From: Balneolales bacterium
GTDB taxonomy: Bacteria > Bacteroidota > Rhodothermia > Balneolales > Natronogracilivirgulaceae
Assembly (NCBI GenBank): GCA_007132495.1
Contig: SLOL01000109.1
Span: 1-35,379, forward strand
Length of the DNA stretch: 35,379 bases
Reading direction: 5' to 3'
Of the stretch, positions 18,295 through 25,659 are shown piece after piece. Within the stretch, counting starts at the first letter, position 1. The number at the start of each line of letters is the position of its first letter. The notes beneath the pieces were generated by a model. It ran no database searches, had not been told where the DNA came from, and saw nothing but the letters and a program-made list of their open reading frames with translations. Position numbers and translations under genes: made by a program.

Positions 18295-19539
18295 ATGGCA
18301 AAACGTAGAGTCGTTGTTACCGGTTTAGGGGCCCTTACGCCGGTTGGTAAGGGTGCCCCTGAGTTCTGGAACGGGTTAATGTCGGGGAAGAGCGGTGCAA
18401 AATTAATTGATAATTTTGATATTGAAGATTTCCCCACCCGCTTTGCAGCACAAATAGAAGATTACGATCCTTCCGAATATATGAGCGCCAAGGAAGCCCG
18501 TCGCATGGACAAATTTTGTCAATATGCGATGATTACTGCTGAAGAGGCGATCAACAATTCGGAACTCGATATCGGTCGGATTGATCCGGAGCGGGTTGCC
18601 GTTCTGATAGGAAGCGGGATAGGGGGTATGCAGATCTTTTATAAACAGGCTGTAGAGTTCCATGAAAGAGGTCAGAAAGCGATATCTCCCTTCTTTATCC
18701 CCATGTTGATACCGGATATGGCGGCCGGGCAAATATCGATCAAATACGGATTTCGCGGACCGAATTTCTGTGCCGTATCAGCCTGTGCGACCGGATCGCA
18801 CAATATCGGGCTCGCTTATGATACCATTGTGAATGATCAGGCAGACTATGCCGTTTGCGGCGGCACCGAAGCTCCGGTATTTGGAATGGGACTGGCGGGT
18901 TTCATTGCCGCCAGAGCCATGTCCACACGCAATGAATCGCCTGAAACCGCTTCAAGGCCTTTTGACAAAACCCGTGACGGTTTTGTGCTCGGAGAAGGAG
19001 CCGGTATGATGATTCTCGAGTCGTATGAATCGGCAAAAGAGAGGGGGGCGCGTATCTACGGTGAACTGGTCGGTTACGGTTTCTCGGCTGATGCCTATCA
19101 TATTACCGCACCGGATCCGGATGGAAAAGGGGTGGTTCTTGCCATGAACAGTGCCCTCAAATCGGCCGGGATCACACCGGAAGATATCGAGCATATCAAT
19201 ATGCACGGTACGGCAACACCGCTTGGAGATGTGGCGGAGACGAAATCCATCAAAAAGGTGTTCGGTGATCATGCCTATACCATGAATCTTAATTCGACAA
19301 AGTCCATGACCGGGCATATGCTCGGAGCAGCCGGAGCGGCCGAATCCATTGCCACCGTACTCGCTATCTACCATGGCATGATACCGCCTACGATTAACTA
19401 TGAACATCCCGATCCGGAATGTGATCTCAACTACACGACAAATGAGGCGGAACCCCGGGATATCACCTATGGCTTGAACAACGCTTTTGGCTTTGGCGGA
19501 CACAACACAACACTGGTGTTTAAAAAGTTTGATGAATAG
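18295..19539 (+). CDS. fabF: Beta-ketoacyl-ACP synthase II
   Basis: Elongating condensing enzyme of type II fatty acid synthesis, able to carry long-chain and cis-vaccenate-forming extension in characterised homologues. The 414-residue thiolase-fold protein has the nucleophile Cys164 in VSACATGSHN, His304 in NMHGTATPLGD and His341 in TGHMLGAAGA, plus the C-terminal NNAFGFGGHN loop. ATG 18295 is 20 bases after the acpP stop. Its TAG stop shares the G with the GTG start of rnc, so the two are likely translationally coupled. Confidence 0.97.
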   Translation: MAKRRVVVTGLGALTPVGKGAPEFWNGLMSGKSGAKLIDNFDIEDFPTRFAAQIEDYDPSEYMSAKEARRMDKFCQYAMITAEEAINNSELDIGRIDPERVAVLIGSGIGGMQIFYKQAVEFHERGQKAISPFFIPMLIPDMAAGQISIKYGFRGPNFCAVSACATGSHNIGLAYDTIVNDQADYAVCGGTEAPVFGMGLAGFIAARAMSTRNESPETASRPFDKTRDGFVLGEGAGMMILESYESAKERGARIYGELVGYGFSADAYHITAPDPDGKGVVLAMNSALKSAGITPEDIEHINMHGTATPLGDVAETKSIKKVFGDHAYTMNLNSTKSMTGHMLGAAGAAESIATVLAIYHGMIPPTINYEHPDPECDLNYTTNEAEPRDITYGLNNAFGFGGHNTTLVFKKFDE

Positions 19540-20285
19540 TGATTAGACATATCCGGGCTTTCATTGAGCGGATCAGGCTCGATTCCGGGTATCGGAAAAA
19601 AATCAGAGACCTGGAGAAACTAACCGGGATACCCATATATCGGCCCCGGCTTTATCTTAAAGCACTGAGACACCGTTCCATTCTGGCTGAAAACCGGATG
19701 ATGCCAACAGATTCCTATGAACAGCTTGAATTTATCGGTGATGCTGTTCTTGATCTTGTCGCATCTGAAATTATATTTCACCACTATCCGGATGCTGATG
19801 AAGGATTCATGACGCAGCTTCGTTCACGCATGGTCAAAGGGGAGATGCTTGCCATTTTAGCCCGGAAAATCCAGCTGATGCATTTTTTGGAACTGGGAGA
19901 ACGGGTAAAGAACCAGGGGGTTGAAGAATCCGACAGTGTATTGGCGGATTCTTTTGAAGCTCTTGTGGGTGCCGTTTTCCAGGATCATGGATACGGGAAA
20001 ACCCGGGAATTTGTAATGGGGCTCTATGAACGATATGTGGTTCTGGAAGAACTTGTAACAACCCGGGATAACTACAAAAGCATCCTGCTTGAAAAGGTGC
20101 AGGCCAATAAAAAAGGAGCTCCGGTATATAATATTGTTAAGGAAACAGGTCCCGGGCATCTTAAGTCGTTTGTTGTAGAGGTAGTGGTAGATGACACCGT
20201 GCTCGGTACCGGTACCGGCAAAAATAAAAAGAAAGCCGAACAGGCGGCGGCCCAGGCTGCATTACGCTCTTTTCTGTCCAAGTAA
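19539..20285 (+). CDS. rnc: Ribonuclease III
   Basis: Double-strand RNA endonuclease that processes rRNA precursors and structured mRNAs. This 248-residue protein has the signature EQLEFIGDAVLDL (61-73) with Glu61, Glu64 and Asp68, and DSFEALVGAVFQD with Asp137 and Glu140, so all Mg-binding acids are kept. A C-terminal double-stranded RNA-binding domain covers about 172-247 (NYKSILLEKVQ, then KNKKKAEQAAAQAAL). The start is GTG 19539, overlapping the fabF stop by one base. acpP-fabF-rnc linkage is common in several phyla. It is the last gene of the cluster; no terminator hairpin is evident after it. Confidence 0.96.
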   Translation: MIRHIRAFIERIRLDSGYRKKIRDLEKLTGIPIYRPRLYLKALRHRSILAENRMMPTDSYEQLEFIGDAVLDLVASEIIFHHYPDADEGFMTQLRSRMVKGEMLAILARKIQLMHFLELGERVKNQGVEESDSVLADSFEALVGAVFQDHGYGKTREFVMGLYERYVVLEELVTTRDNYKSILLEKVQANKKGAPVYNIVKETGPGHLKSFVVEVVVDDTVLGTGTGKNKKKAEQAAAQAALRSFLSK

Positions 20286-20288
20286 TGA

Positions 20289-20317
20289 TTGAAAGAGACC
20301 ATGAATCGTTCTATACT
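20289..20317 (+). promoter_or_regulatory. Candidate promoter upstream of ilvE (sigma-70-like)
   Basis: TTGAAA (20289-20294), a 17-base spacer and TATACT (20312-20317) make a classical -35/-10 pair. It lies 51 bases upstream of the ilvE ATG. A small inverted repeat, TACTGT (20314-20319) and ACAGTA (20329-20334), overlaps the -10 box and would cover the transcription start. This is not the Bacteroidota consensus, so it is only a candidate. Confidence 0.3.
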
Positions 20318-20367
20318 GTCTTGATGGTACAGTACTTTCGTTGTTCACAATTACATTAAAATATTCC

Positions 20368-21444
20368 ATGTCAAAATTGAATATCGAGGTCAAAAAAGTT
20401 ACTGACTCCCGAATAGCCGAAGTGGATTTTGAAAACCTGTCATTCGGGGAGGAGTTTTCTGATCATCAGTTTGAAATTCGTTATGATAACGGAGCCTGGC
20501 AAACTCCCCGAATTTTGCCCTATGATGCCGTTCCGATGTACCCTGCCATCTCTACCATCCATTACGGGCAGGCTGTCTTTGAAGGCATGAAGGCATTTCG
20601 CTACCGGGGTGACAAAGCCAATATTTTTAGAGTCGACATGCATTACGACCGCTTTGTCCGCTCCTGCAAGCGGGTCTGTATTCCTGAAATTCCCCGTGAA
20701 TATTTTATTGAAGGACTGAAAACATTGATCGATCTGGAGCGGGACTGGATTCCGGAAGCCAAATACAAGTCGCTTTACATCCGGCCCATTGTATTTGCAG
20801 CCGATCAAACACTGGGTCTTCGCTCTTCCAAAACGTATCGGCTCCATATCATCTGTAGTCCCGTCGGAAATTATTATGCCGAAGGGATCAAGCCCATTCG
20901 CCTGACCACCATGCCCGAATATGTTCGTGCCGTTAAAGGGGGGGTGGGGGACGCCAAAGTGCCCGGAAACTATGCGGCAAGTTTGGAGCCCACCATCAAG
21001 GCTCAGCAGCAGGGCTACACCCAGGTACTCTGGCTTGATGCCATTGAACGCAAATATGTTGAGGAAGTGGGCAGTATGAATATATTCTTCCTCATCGGCG
21101 ATACACTGGTAACTCCCCCGATCAACGGCAGCATACTTCCCGGTGTAACACGAAATTCAGTTCTGGAAATAGCCAAAGCGGAAGGAATGAAGGTTGAAGA
21201 AAGGCCCGTCTCCATAGATGAATTGATTGAAGCGAGCAGAAACGGCGATCTCAAGGAGATTTTCGGTTCCGGTACGGCCGCCGTTATTTCTCCTGTCGGG
21301 TCGATAAATCATGAAGGGCAGCATATTACCGTATCAACAACTTCCGATGAGATGGGGCCTGTGGCCCGCCGGTTCTACGATCAAATTACCGGTATCCATC
21401 ACGGAGAAATACCGGATGAATATTCATGGTGCACGGTTATATAA
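20368..21444 (+). CDS. ilvE: Branched-chain amino acid aminotransferase
   Basis: PLP enzyme of fold type IV that transaminates leucine, isoleucine and valine with 2-oxoglutarate. From ATG 20368 it has 358 residues, the size of the longer branch that includes the eukaryotic-type enzymes. The PLP lysine is Lys197 in GDAKVPGNYAASLEP. Upstream, HYGQAVFEGMKAFR (65-78) and, near the C-terminus, EIFGSGTAAVISPVG are family motifs. The frame opens at TTG 20341, but the nine extra residues lack family character. Its products could also feed branched acyl primers for FabH, which is inference. thyA starts 30 bases downstream. Confidence 0.95.
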   Translation: MSKLNIEVKKVTDSRIAEVDFENLSFGEEFSDHQFEIRYDNGAWQTPRILPYDAVPMYPAISTIHYGQAVFEGMKAFRYRGDKANIFRVDMHYDRFVRSCKRVCIPEIPREYFIEGLKTLIDLERDWIPEAKYKSLYIRPIVFAADQTLGLRSSKTYRLHIICSPVGNYYAEGIKPIRLTTMPEYVRAVKGGVGDAKVPGNYAASLEPTIKAQQQGYTQVLWLDAIERKYVEEVGSMNIFFLIGDTLVTPPINGSILPGVTRNSVLEIAKAEGMKVEERPVSIDELIEASRNGDLKEIFGSGTAAVISPVGSINHEGQHITVSTTSDEMGPVARRFYDQITGIHHGEIPDEYSWCTVI

Positions 21445-21474
21445 TCATCGTCACAACCCAATCAAAGTGAATTT

Positions 21475-22323
21475 ATGAAGGCTTATTTGGAGCTGGTAGA
21501 CCGCGTCCTGAAGAATGGCGTAAGGAAAAAAAACCGGACCGGTATCGACACGATATCTTCTTTTGCAGAAAATTACCGTGTCGATCTTGAGGAGGGTTTC
21601 CCGCTTCTGACTACCAAAAAGGTGCCGTTCCGCTCAGTGATTCTGGAATTGCTTTGGTATCTCAGGGGCGAAGATCACATCCGCTGGCTGAGGGATGAAA
21701 ACAACTGCCATATCTGGGATGCCTGGGCTGATGAAAATGGTTACGTTGGTCCGATATATCCGGTTATGTGGCGACGGTTTCCCTATTTCGAGGAAGAGGA
21801 TGTCAAGTTGGACGGTAATGCCGGCAGAGTTAACAAGTCGGTGACCAACAAAAAAGAGTATGATCAAATTGCCCGGGCCATTGATATGTTGCGGGAACAG
21901 CCGGAAAGCCGGAGAATTGTGGTCAGTGCCTGGCACCCCGGCTTGCTGCATGAAATGGCGCTGCCTCCTTGTCATGTCATGTTTATCTTCAATGTGTCCA
22001 ACGGACGCCTGAATTGTCACCTGACCCAGCGCTCCGGGGATATCGCCCTGGGAATTCCCTTTAATCTGGCATGTTATTCGGCCCTCACCATGACTGTCGC
22101 AAAACTGGCGAATCTCAAACCCGGAGTATTTGCCCACACCATTGTAGATGCCCATATCTATGTAAACCATATAGAAGGGCTCGAAAAGCAGCTTCAGCGG
22201 GAACCACGAACTCTGCCCGAACTCCGGATCAGTTCGAAGGATATAGATGAGCTCACTCTTGAAGATTTCGAACTGCTCAACTATGAGCCGCACCCGAAAA
22301 TACCTTTCGAGGTAGCGGTCTGA
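21475..22323 (+). CDS. thyA: Thymidylate synthase
   Basis: Converts dUMP to dTMP using methylenetetrahydrofolate. The 282-residue protein shows RTGIDTISSF (phosphate-binding Arg21), LLWYLRGEDHIRWL (59-72), the nucleophile Cys166 in MALPPCHVMF, LTQRSGDIALGIPFNLA and DAHIYVNHIEGL, so the fold and active site are complete. The segment usually reading GPVYGKQWR is GPIYPVMWR (92-100) here. Arg100 is kept, but the glycine and glutamine are replaced. It is 30 bases after ilvE and 66 bases before folA, its functional partner, which recycles the dihydrofolate it makes. An inverted repeat, CGGTCTG and CAGACCG (22316-22330), straddles its stop codon. Confidence 0.96.
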   Translation: MKAYLELVDRVLKNGVRKKNRTGIDTISSFAENYRVDLEEGFPLLTTKKVPFRSVILELLWYLRGEDHIRWLRDENNCHIWDAWADENGYVGPIYPVMWRRFPYFEEEDVKLDGNAGRVNKSVTNKKEYDQIARAIDMLREQPESRRIVVSAWHPGLLHEMALPPCHVMFIFNVSNGRLNCHLTQRSGDIALGIPFNLACYSALTMTVAKLANLKPGVFAHTIVDAHIYVNHIEGLEKQLQREPRTLPELRISSKDIDELTLEDFELLNYEPHPKIPFEVAV

Positions 22324-22389
22324 CAGACCGGTAACAAAGTCTTCTTTGGAAACAGGGTCAGGTAAATAACAACGACACAAGAGTAACCG

Positions 22390-22866
22390 ATGATCATCAG
22401 TATGATTGCCGCACATGATCCGAATCTTGTTATCGGAAAGAGCGGATCCCTTCCCTGGAATTATCCTGAGGATATGGAACATTTCAGAAACCGTACAAAG
22501 GGGCATTCCATCGTTATGGGACGTGGTGTCTTCGAAGAGATCGGGCAAAAACCCCTGCCCAAACGAAGAAATATTGTTTTGACCCGCTCCCGGTCTTACC
22601 CGAATGTGGATGTTTGTCGCAGCAAGAAAGAGGTGCTTGAATCTGTTGCAGGATCGTCGAAAATCTATATCATCGGTGGAGCTGAAGTCTATAAGCTCTT
22701 TTATCCGGAATGTACCCGGCTTGAAATTACTCTTATCCATAAAAATCACGAAGGAGACGTCTATTTTCCCGAATATCGCAGGGAGATCGGTAACAAATGG
22801 AAAGAAGTATTCAGAGATGAAAAGGAACATATGACGTTTATTGACTACGACAGGATCATACGGTAA
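22390..22866 (+). CDS. folA: Dihydrofolate reductase
   Basis: NADPH-dependent reduction of dihydrofolate to tetrahydrofolate, regenerating the cofactor consumed by ThyA. In 158 residues it has the start MIAAHDPNLVIGKSGSLPW, the catalytic acid Asp28 (NYPEDMEHF), the cofactor motif GRGVFEEIG (45-53; commonly GRKTWESIG) and YIIGGAEVYKLF (93-104). Length is normal. It follows thyA by 66 bases; the thyA-folA pair is a very common arrangement. An 88-base gap with a promoter-like sequence separates it from the M1 peptidase gene. Confidence 0.96.
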   Translation: MIISMIAAHDPNLVIGKSGSLPWNYPEDMEHFRNRTKGHSIVMGRGVFEEIGQKPLPKRRNIVLTRSRSYPNVDVCRSKKEVLESVAGSSKIYIIGGAEVYKLFYPECTRLEITLIHKNHEGDVYFPEYRREIGNKWKEVFRDEKEHMTFIDYDRIIR

Positions 22867-22891
22867 TTCGCGTATTATTGCTCCCTTCCGG

Positions 22892-22920
22892 TTGAAATTC
22901 TGGTTCCGGCAGATATAAAT
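22892..22920 (+). promoter_or_regulatory. Candidate promoter upstream of the M1 peptidase gene
   Basis: TTG (22892-22894) with a 19-base gap to TATAAAT (22914-22920). Read as sigma-70 type it is TTGAAA, 16 bases, TATAAA. The -7 half of the Bacteroidota consensus (TTTG) is absent. It lies about 35 bases upstream of ATG 22955. Confidence 0.3.
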
Positions 22921-22954
22921 ATTAATCCTGAATATTTTGCAAAACTCACCTTTT

Positions 22955-24676
22955 ATGGCAGTAAAGAAACTACCGGTTGTGTTATTCCGATGGTTGCTGT
23001 TTGCTGTAATGGGAATTCCGATTACTTTCCCGGCCGCGTATGCCGATGTACCGGTAATTCAATCGCTTGACAGCTATCAGAATACCATACTTGACTCCGG
23101 TGGAGAGCTTCTGGAAGAGCAGGCAGCGTATCGCGTAAACTATTATGATATAGACCTTTATATTGACCCGGCTGACCGGTCGGTTCACGGAAGTGTCATT
23201 TCCGGGATTGAACTCGTTGACGCGTCAGACACCTTTGTAGTCCACCTGGACAGTGTATTTACCACACACCGCATGCTCCTGATTCATGCTGATGAGCAGC
23301 CGGAGCCACTGGATTTTATCCATGAAGACGGCCTGATCATCGGTTCTTTCAAGGAGGAAATTGCTGAAGGAAACCGTCTGGCCATTGAAATTGTCTATTC
23401 GGGCAAGCCAAGACCGGCTCCCAATCCACCGTGGGAGGGGGGGATTACCTGGGCCGAAACCGAAAGCGGTGAACCGTGGATCGGAGTCTCCTGTCAGATG
23501 AACGGAGCCGATATATGGTGGCCTGTTAAGGACCATCCGACGGACAGGCCCGATTCCGTTTCGGTCAAATTAACCGTCCCGGCCGGTCTTAAAGCGATAT
23601 CAAACGGATCACTTCAAACGATACAGCAGTACAGCGAGGACACCCGAACCTTTCACTGGAAGACGCGGTATCCGATCAATAACTATGCGGTGACTATGAA
23701 TATCGCACCCTATGTGGAATTAAGGCGCTCATATCAGAGTATAAACGGTGAATCGTTTCCCGTCTATTTCTGGGCCCTTCCTGAAAACAGAGATAAAGCC
23801 GAAGAACTGCTGATCCAGGTTATGGATCACATGCGTTTTTTTGAAGAGTTGCTGGGACCGTATCCGTTTCGGAAAGAAAAATACGGTATTGCAGAATCTC
23901 CGTTTCTGGGGATGGAACATCAGACATTGATTGCTTATGGTGCGGGTTACCAAAACGATGTTGTTTTTGGCACCGATTCGGAGTTCGATGACCTGCACCA
24001 CCATGAACTGGCCCATGAATGGTGGGGAAATCTGATTACCGTTTACGACTGGAAAGATTTCTGGATACATGAGGGGTTTGCCACATACATGCAGCCACTG
24101 TATGCGGAACAAATGCATGGAGAGGAGCAGTATCACCATTTCATGAGAGAAATCCACCATAGAATATCCAACAATATGCCGATAGCCCCCCGGACTACCC
24201 GGACTACCCGTGAGATGTTTGATGGCAGGGATATATACATGAAAGGGGCATGGATTCTTCATACGCTGCGGGGACTGATCGGTGACGAAGATTTTTTCAT
24301 GCTGCTTCGAAGAATGACCTACCCTGATCCGGAGCAGGAAGGAAAAAGCATAAAATCACCCGGCCGGTTCGTGGATACGGATGACTTCATTGAGCTATCG
24401 TCAGATATCAGCGGAAAAAGGCTGGAATGGTTCTTTGAGACCTATTTGCGTCATGCCGAACTTCCCAGGCTCCAAAAGAGGTGGGAGGAAAATAAGCTGT
24501 ACCTTTCCTGGTCAACGCCCTCCGACAATCCGTTTCCAATGCCGGTTAAAGTGTATGACGGCCGGGATTATGTCACTGTTGTGCCCGAAGATGAGATATC
24601 CGTAGCTATTCATGACCGGGATACCTATCGGATTGATCCCGGTTATCGTGTGCTCAGAGAGGGCATGTTCCGGTAA
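22955..24676 (+). CDS. Secreted M1 family metallopeptidase (aminopeptidase N-like)
   Basis: Zinc aminopeptidase of the M1/LTA4-hydrolase superfamily. From ATG 22955 (573 residues) an N-terminal signal peptide is clear: basic start, hydrophobic core and AYA before Asp31, so it is periplasmic or secreted. An N-terminal beta-sandwich domain follows. The exopeptidase motif appears as LGMEHQTLIAYG, a variant of GAMEN. Zinc ligands are His350 and His354 in HELAHEWWGN and Glu373 in WIHEGFATY, with the usual spacing. The C-terminus is short, without the large helical domain of E. coli PepN. The frame is also open from TTG 22937. It converges on the FecR-like gene. The role is probably nutrient peptide degradation; substrate is unknown. 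Confidence 0.93.
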   Translation: MAVKKLPVVLFRWLLFAVMGIPITFPAAYADVPVIQSLDSYQNTILDSGGELLEEQAAYRVNYYDIDLYIDPADRSVHGSVISGIELVDASDTFVVHLDSVFTTHRMLLIHADEQPEPLDFIHEDGLIIGSFKEEIAEGNRLAIEIVYSGKPRPAPNPPWEGGITWAETESGEPWIGVSCQMNGADIWWPVKDHPTDRPDSVSVKLTVPAGLKAISNGSLQTIQQYSEDTRTFHWKTRYPINNYAVTMNIAPYVELRRSYQSINGESFPVYFWALPENRDKAEELLIQVMDHMRFFEELLGPYPFRKEKYGIAESPFLGMEHQTLIAYGAGYQNDVVFGTDSEFDDLHHHELAHEWWGNLITVYDWKDFWIHEGFATYMQPLYAEQMHGEEQYHHFMREIHHRISNNMPIAPRTTRTTREMFDGRDIYMKGAWILHTLRGLIGDEDFFMLLRRMTYPDPEQEGKSIKSPGRFVDTDDFIELSSDISGKRLEWFFETYLRHAELPRLQKRWEENKLYLSWSTPSDNPFPMPVKVYDGRDYVTVVPEDEISVAIHDRDTYRIDPGYRVLREGMFR

Positions 24677-24734
24677 TAAACGTTCAACATTTAACCGGAA
24701 GGATCAACCATGGTTGTTTCGGGGAGCCTGATGA

Positions 24735-25646
24735 CTATGGAAGATAATCAAACGGCAGAGGTTCGGACCAGTTACCCGTGACCCCGTAGTAATCCACGGC
24801 AAGCACTCGAATATGGTAAGAGCCGGGTAACAGACTGTCCACGGCAAACTCATTGTTATTGACATATCGGATCTGATGCACCGGTCTTTCAGCAAAGGGG
24901 CTGTAAATGTGAATTAGAAACTGGTCGGTCATTGATACTGGACGCCACCGGAAAGATCGTGAAGATGGCTCTTCATCCATCCGGAGGCTTTCGTTTTCGA
25001 TGAAATCAGTAAATACCGGTCGCCCGGGTTGTGACACCTCCGTATACGTATCGGAAGTGGCTCTTCCGCTCACAGCCATGCCCTGTGCCAGATCATAGCG
25101 CCTGCTATTAGACTGCAGAAGGAGTGATCCCCGGTGGATTGAGATAGTAATACCCGACTCCCCCCGGCACTGCATGCCAAATGAGATTGTGTCTGTGGCA
25201 TGGTATGTTGCCGATACTTCAGCATCGTAACAGGCGATTTTGGGCATGACACCGGAGCTGTTTACGCGCTGTTCCAGGTGGATATCTGCATTACGCAACC
25301 GGACGATATTTTCACCGGCATCCAACTTGACGTTTGAAACAGGATGGACAATCATGTAACCTGTTGACTGGAAGTCAATAACAGCAAATTGTCCGGCACA
25401 TGTTTCCATCTCATCGCCGGGTAACAGGGTGTCTCCTCTCTCAAGGGTTCTTGTCTCATTATCTCTCATTACACTCAAAGGGCCATGGACAATGGTCATT
25501 ACGGGTAATTCATCAGGTATAACGAATCCGGGTTCTGCCACACCGGTAGAGGTGCTCCCAGAAGTTCGGTAGATTCCGATGAAGAGGAGGAGTGCCAGGC
25601 CGGTGATCAATAAAATCCGATGAGGTGTGGAAATAACCGAAATCAT
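24735..25646 (-). CDS. FecR-domain membrane protein with C-terminal fibronectin-like domain
   Basis: A 303-residue protein with an N-terminal membrane segment (about 11-26) and an outside-facing remainder. Residues about 48-115 follow the FecR pattern: a glycine-led strand (TIVHGPLSVMRD), RGDTLLPGDEMET, GQFAVIDF and HPVSNVKLDAGE. A second beta-rich stretch follows (about 140-200). The last 80 residues (FRWRPVSMTDQFLIHIYSP, then SLLPGSYHIRVLAVDYYG and NWSEP) look like a fibronectin type III or similar beta-sandwich. FecR proteins usually control a cognate ECF sigma factor, but none is encoded in the window and no TonB-dependent receptor is nearby. It starts 13 bases after the HD-hydrolase stop, so they form an operon. 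Function is unknown. A 19-base repeat lies within it at 25339-25357. Confidence 0.7.
   Translation of the reverse strand: MISVISTPHRILLITGLALLLFIGIYRTSGSTSTGVAEPGFVIPDELPVMTIVHGPLSVMRDNETRTLERGDTLLPGDEMETCAGQFAVIDFQSTGYMIVHPVSNVKLDAGENIVRLRNADIHLEQRVNSSGVMPKIACYDAEVSATYHATDTISFGMQCRGESGITISIHRGSLLLQSNSRRYDLAQGMAVSGRATSDTYTEVSQPGRPVFTDFIENESLRMDEEPSSRSFRWRPVSMTDQFLIHIYSPFAERPVHQIRYVNNNEFAVDSLLPGSYHIRVLAVDYYGVTGNWSEPLPFDYLP
25338..25365. repeat. Second copy of the 19-base repeat, framed by a different inverted repeat
   Basis: The 19 bases 25339-25357 match 10294-10312 exactly. They are framed by AACAGG (25338-25343) and CCTGTT (25360-25365), which are perfectly complementary and enclose 16 bases. 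This copy lies inside the FecR-like gene, encoding the YMIVHPV segment (97-103). Confidence 0.45.
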
Positions 25647-25659
25647 TTGCGAGCGGGTG

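Noticed and set aside
22316-22330. CGGTCTG/CAGACCG inverted repeat at the thyA stop
   Set aside because: A one-base centre cannot form a good hairpin without opening the stem, and no T-run follows. Kept only as a note in the thyA entry.
21634-22830. 398-codon open frame on the minus strand across thyA and folA
   Set aside because: It is antisense to two complete, motif-bearing genes and its translation shows no recognisable domain. Codon bias of the real genes explains the openness.
24185-24212. Tandem 9-base repeat in the M1 peptidase gene encoding Arg-Thr-Thr-Arg-Thr-Thr-Arg
   Set aside because: Only two units, in frame, within a conserved domain. Looks like a minor local duplication with no special role.
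24670-24716. CCGGT/ACCGG arms and the palindrome CAACCATGGTTG between the M1 peptidase and FecR-like genes
   Set aside because: The 5-base arms are far apart and the 12-base palindrome has no T-run. Neither supports a terminator call, and chance is plausible.
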